This document shows, one piece after another, positions 6,172 through 7,237 of a stretch of DNA of 7,237 bases; the stretch's first letter is position 1, and each line of letters starts with the position of its first letter. Under the pieces are notes generated by a model that was given only the letters and a program-made list of their open reading frames with translations, was not told the origin of the DNA and did no database searches. The stretch is from NCBI GenBank assembly GCA_030377945.1, contig JAUCGD010000159.1, forward strand, positions 1-7,237. The letters run 5' to 3'. Position numbers and translations under genes: made by a program. The stretch is from Desulfobacterales bacterium HSG17 (GTDB lineage Bacteria > Desulfobacterota > Desulfobacteria > Desulfobacterales > Desulfococcaceae).

Positions 6172-7179
6172 ATGCGAAAAGTTTATATGAGTTTTCTCGG
6201 TTTGGGCTTTTTTGATAAGGAAAAAAAAGAATACAGATATACTCCAACAACTTATGAGCTGAATAATGCTGTTTCAAAGGAAACAGAATTTGTTCAGGTT
6301 GCTGAAATGGAGCTGCTTAACGCAAAGGAGTTTGATCTTGTCCTGATTATTGCCACGGAAAAGTCTTATAAAACCCATTTTTCCAATCTTGAAATGCAGA
6401 TGAAAAATTTTGAGGTATATCCGGTGCATCTTGAGATTGATGAAAAAATGGATTCTAAAAGTCAGTGGCAGTGGTTTGAAAAAATTTTGTGTTATATTGA
6501 AATCGGGGATGAACTCACGGTTGATCTTACTCATGGATACCGCTCTGTGCCCATTGTTTTTTCTGCTGCTATCAATTTTCTGCAAAAAGCTAAAAATATT
6601 AAAATAAATGCCGTGTATTATGGTGCATTTGAAGCAAACAGGGGCTCTGCCCCGATCATAGATATGAAGGATTTTTATAATATCAATGAATGGGCTGAAA
6701 GTGTTACCCGGCTTGTTGAAGATGCAGATGCACGGAAAATGGCTGAGGTTGCAGGTAAAGCATCTGAAATTCAGATGGGAGAACTTAATGACCCGGAAGT
6801 AATTGAAACCTTTGAAAATTTGACCAATACAATCAGGAATGTGGATGTAAATAATGTTGCTGAAAAGGCTGAAAAGGCAATTGAGTTAATCCGGGAAAAG
6901 AAAAAACATGCATCTGAAACCGGGAAAATTCTTCTGGATCTTGTTATTGATAAATTTGTCTGTCTTACAACAGGTGAACCTGTGAGCGGCATGTATGACA
7001 AGGCTTATTTTAATATCCAGCTTAAAATTATCAGGCTGCTGCTGGATCACAGGCTTTATATGCAGGCTTATACTGTTATGCGGGAGTTAATCGGTTCAAT
7101 TGGAATGATTCCCTCAACGCTAATATTTTTTGACCCTTTTATGCTAAAAAAAAATGACCCCATATTGCACAACACATAA
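6172..7179 (+). CDS. csx1: Csx1 (TM1812/TIGR02221 type) CARF protein with truncated HEPN domain
   Basis: Family members bind cyclic oligoadenylate through an N-terminal CARF domain and then degrade RNA with a C-terminal HEPN domain. The CARF half is complete: RKVYMSFLGLG (2-12), YTPTTYELNNAV (23-34), FDLVLIIATEKS (54-65), YPVHLEI (83-89), the family signature VDLTHGYRSVP (117-127) and INAVYYGAFEA (145-155). A helical linker with many Lys/Glu follows (about 175-255). The HEPN domain begins around 280 (YFNIQLKIIRLLLDHRLYMQAYTVMREL), but the protein ends at 335 with PSTLIFFDPFMLKKNDPILHNT, which does not look like HEPN. The expected C-terminal R(N)xxxxH motif and roughly 70 residues are missing. 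The coding part looks otherwise normal, so a recent 3' break is likely. As it stands it could bind cOA but probably not cut RNA. I keep it as a CDS; it may be a pseudogene. Confidence 0.85.
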   Translation: MRKVYMSFLGLGFFDKEKKEYRYTPTTYELNNAVSKETEFVQVAEMELLNAKEFDLVLIIATEKSYKTHFSNLEMQMKNFEVYPVHLEIDEKMDSKSQWQWFEKILCYIEIGDELTVDLTHGYRSVPIVFSAAINFLQKAKNIKINAVYYGAFEANRGSAPIIDMKDFYNINEWAESVTRLVEDADARKMAEVAGKASEIQMGELNDPEVIETFENLTNTIRNVDVNNVAEKAEKAIELIREKKKHASETGKILLDLVIDKFVCLTTGEPVSGMYDKAYFNIQLKIIRLLLDHRLYMQAYTVMRELIGSIGMIPSTLIFFDPFMLKKNDPILHNT

Positions 7180-7237
7180 CTTTCAAATTGAGTTATAAAA
7201 TTGAAGTCCTGCTATCCCGCCCTAAAAAAAAAGAAAA
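7180..7237. other. Non-coding AT-rich tail, possible edge of an inserted element
   Basis: These 58 bases hold no gene. ATAACT (7176-7181) and AGTTAT (7191-7196) form a weak six-pair inverted repeat, without a T-run, so not a terminator on the + strand. An A-run with one G (7224-7237) closes the window. Together with the odd csx1 tail just upstream, with TGACCC at both 7131 and 7155, this could be foreign sequence, but the evidence is thin. Confidence 0.3.

Noticed and set aside
6771..7001. Minus-strand open frame inside csx1
   Set aside because: It lies fully opposite the coding linker of csx1, without a ribosome binding site or recognisable motif.
7176..7196. Six-pair inverted repeat after csx1 as a terminator
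   Set aside because: The stem is short and AT-only apart from one pair, and no T-run follows; the only nearby run is of A.
7180..7237. Beginning of a CRISPR array or leader after csx1
   Set aside because: No unit of 24-40 bases repeats within the window, so nothing supports an array.

Overview
This window is the effector and accessory-gene half of a type III CRISPR-Cas locus, best matched to subtype III-D or a III-D-like variant. All eight genes are on the + strand and tightly packed, and seven of them (1-6144) look like one operon. The DNA is AT-rich and the genes use strong purine-rich ribosome binding sites. The organism is bacterial. The mix of genes would fit an AT-rich member of the Desulfobacterota, but that guess rests on general impression only. 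No Cas10, Cas5/Csx10, Cas6, Cas1/Cas2 or repeat-spacer array lies inside the window, so the signalling polymerase and array must lie outside it, most likely upstream.

Layout. Positions 1-3386 encode crRNP backbone parts: a Csx7-type Cas7 (RAMP) protein cut off by the window start, a second related Cas7, the III-D marker subunit Csx19, and a third, more divergent RAMP of the TIGR03986 type. The first two keep an aspartate where Csm3 has its RNA-cleaving Asp; the third does not. Positions 3397-4771 encode a Csx20 protein (a putative cyclic-oligoadenylate ring nuclease) and a CARF protein with a winged-helix-like C-terminus that I cannot place in a named family. Positions 4774-6144 encode a divergent RtcB-type RNA ligase. 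Positions 6172-7179 encode a Csx1 (TM1812/TIGR02221) CARF protein that stops before the catalytic HEPN motif. The last ~60 bases hold no gene.

How the genes may work together. The Cas7 subunits would carry crRNA and cut target RNA. An off-window Cas10 would make cyclic oligoadenylate (cOA). The CARF-winged-helix protein and Csx1 would sense it, and Csx20 would remove it. RtcB joins 2',3'-cyclic-phosphate (or 3'-phosphate) ends to 5'-OH ends, which are the ends left by Cas7 backbone cleavage and by metal-independent HEPN RNases. This raises the idea of a type III system that carries its own RNA repair arm beside its cOA sensor and off-switch. The truncated Csx1 and a long hairpin at the CARF/rtcB junction are the main structural oddities.
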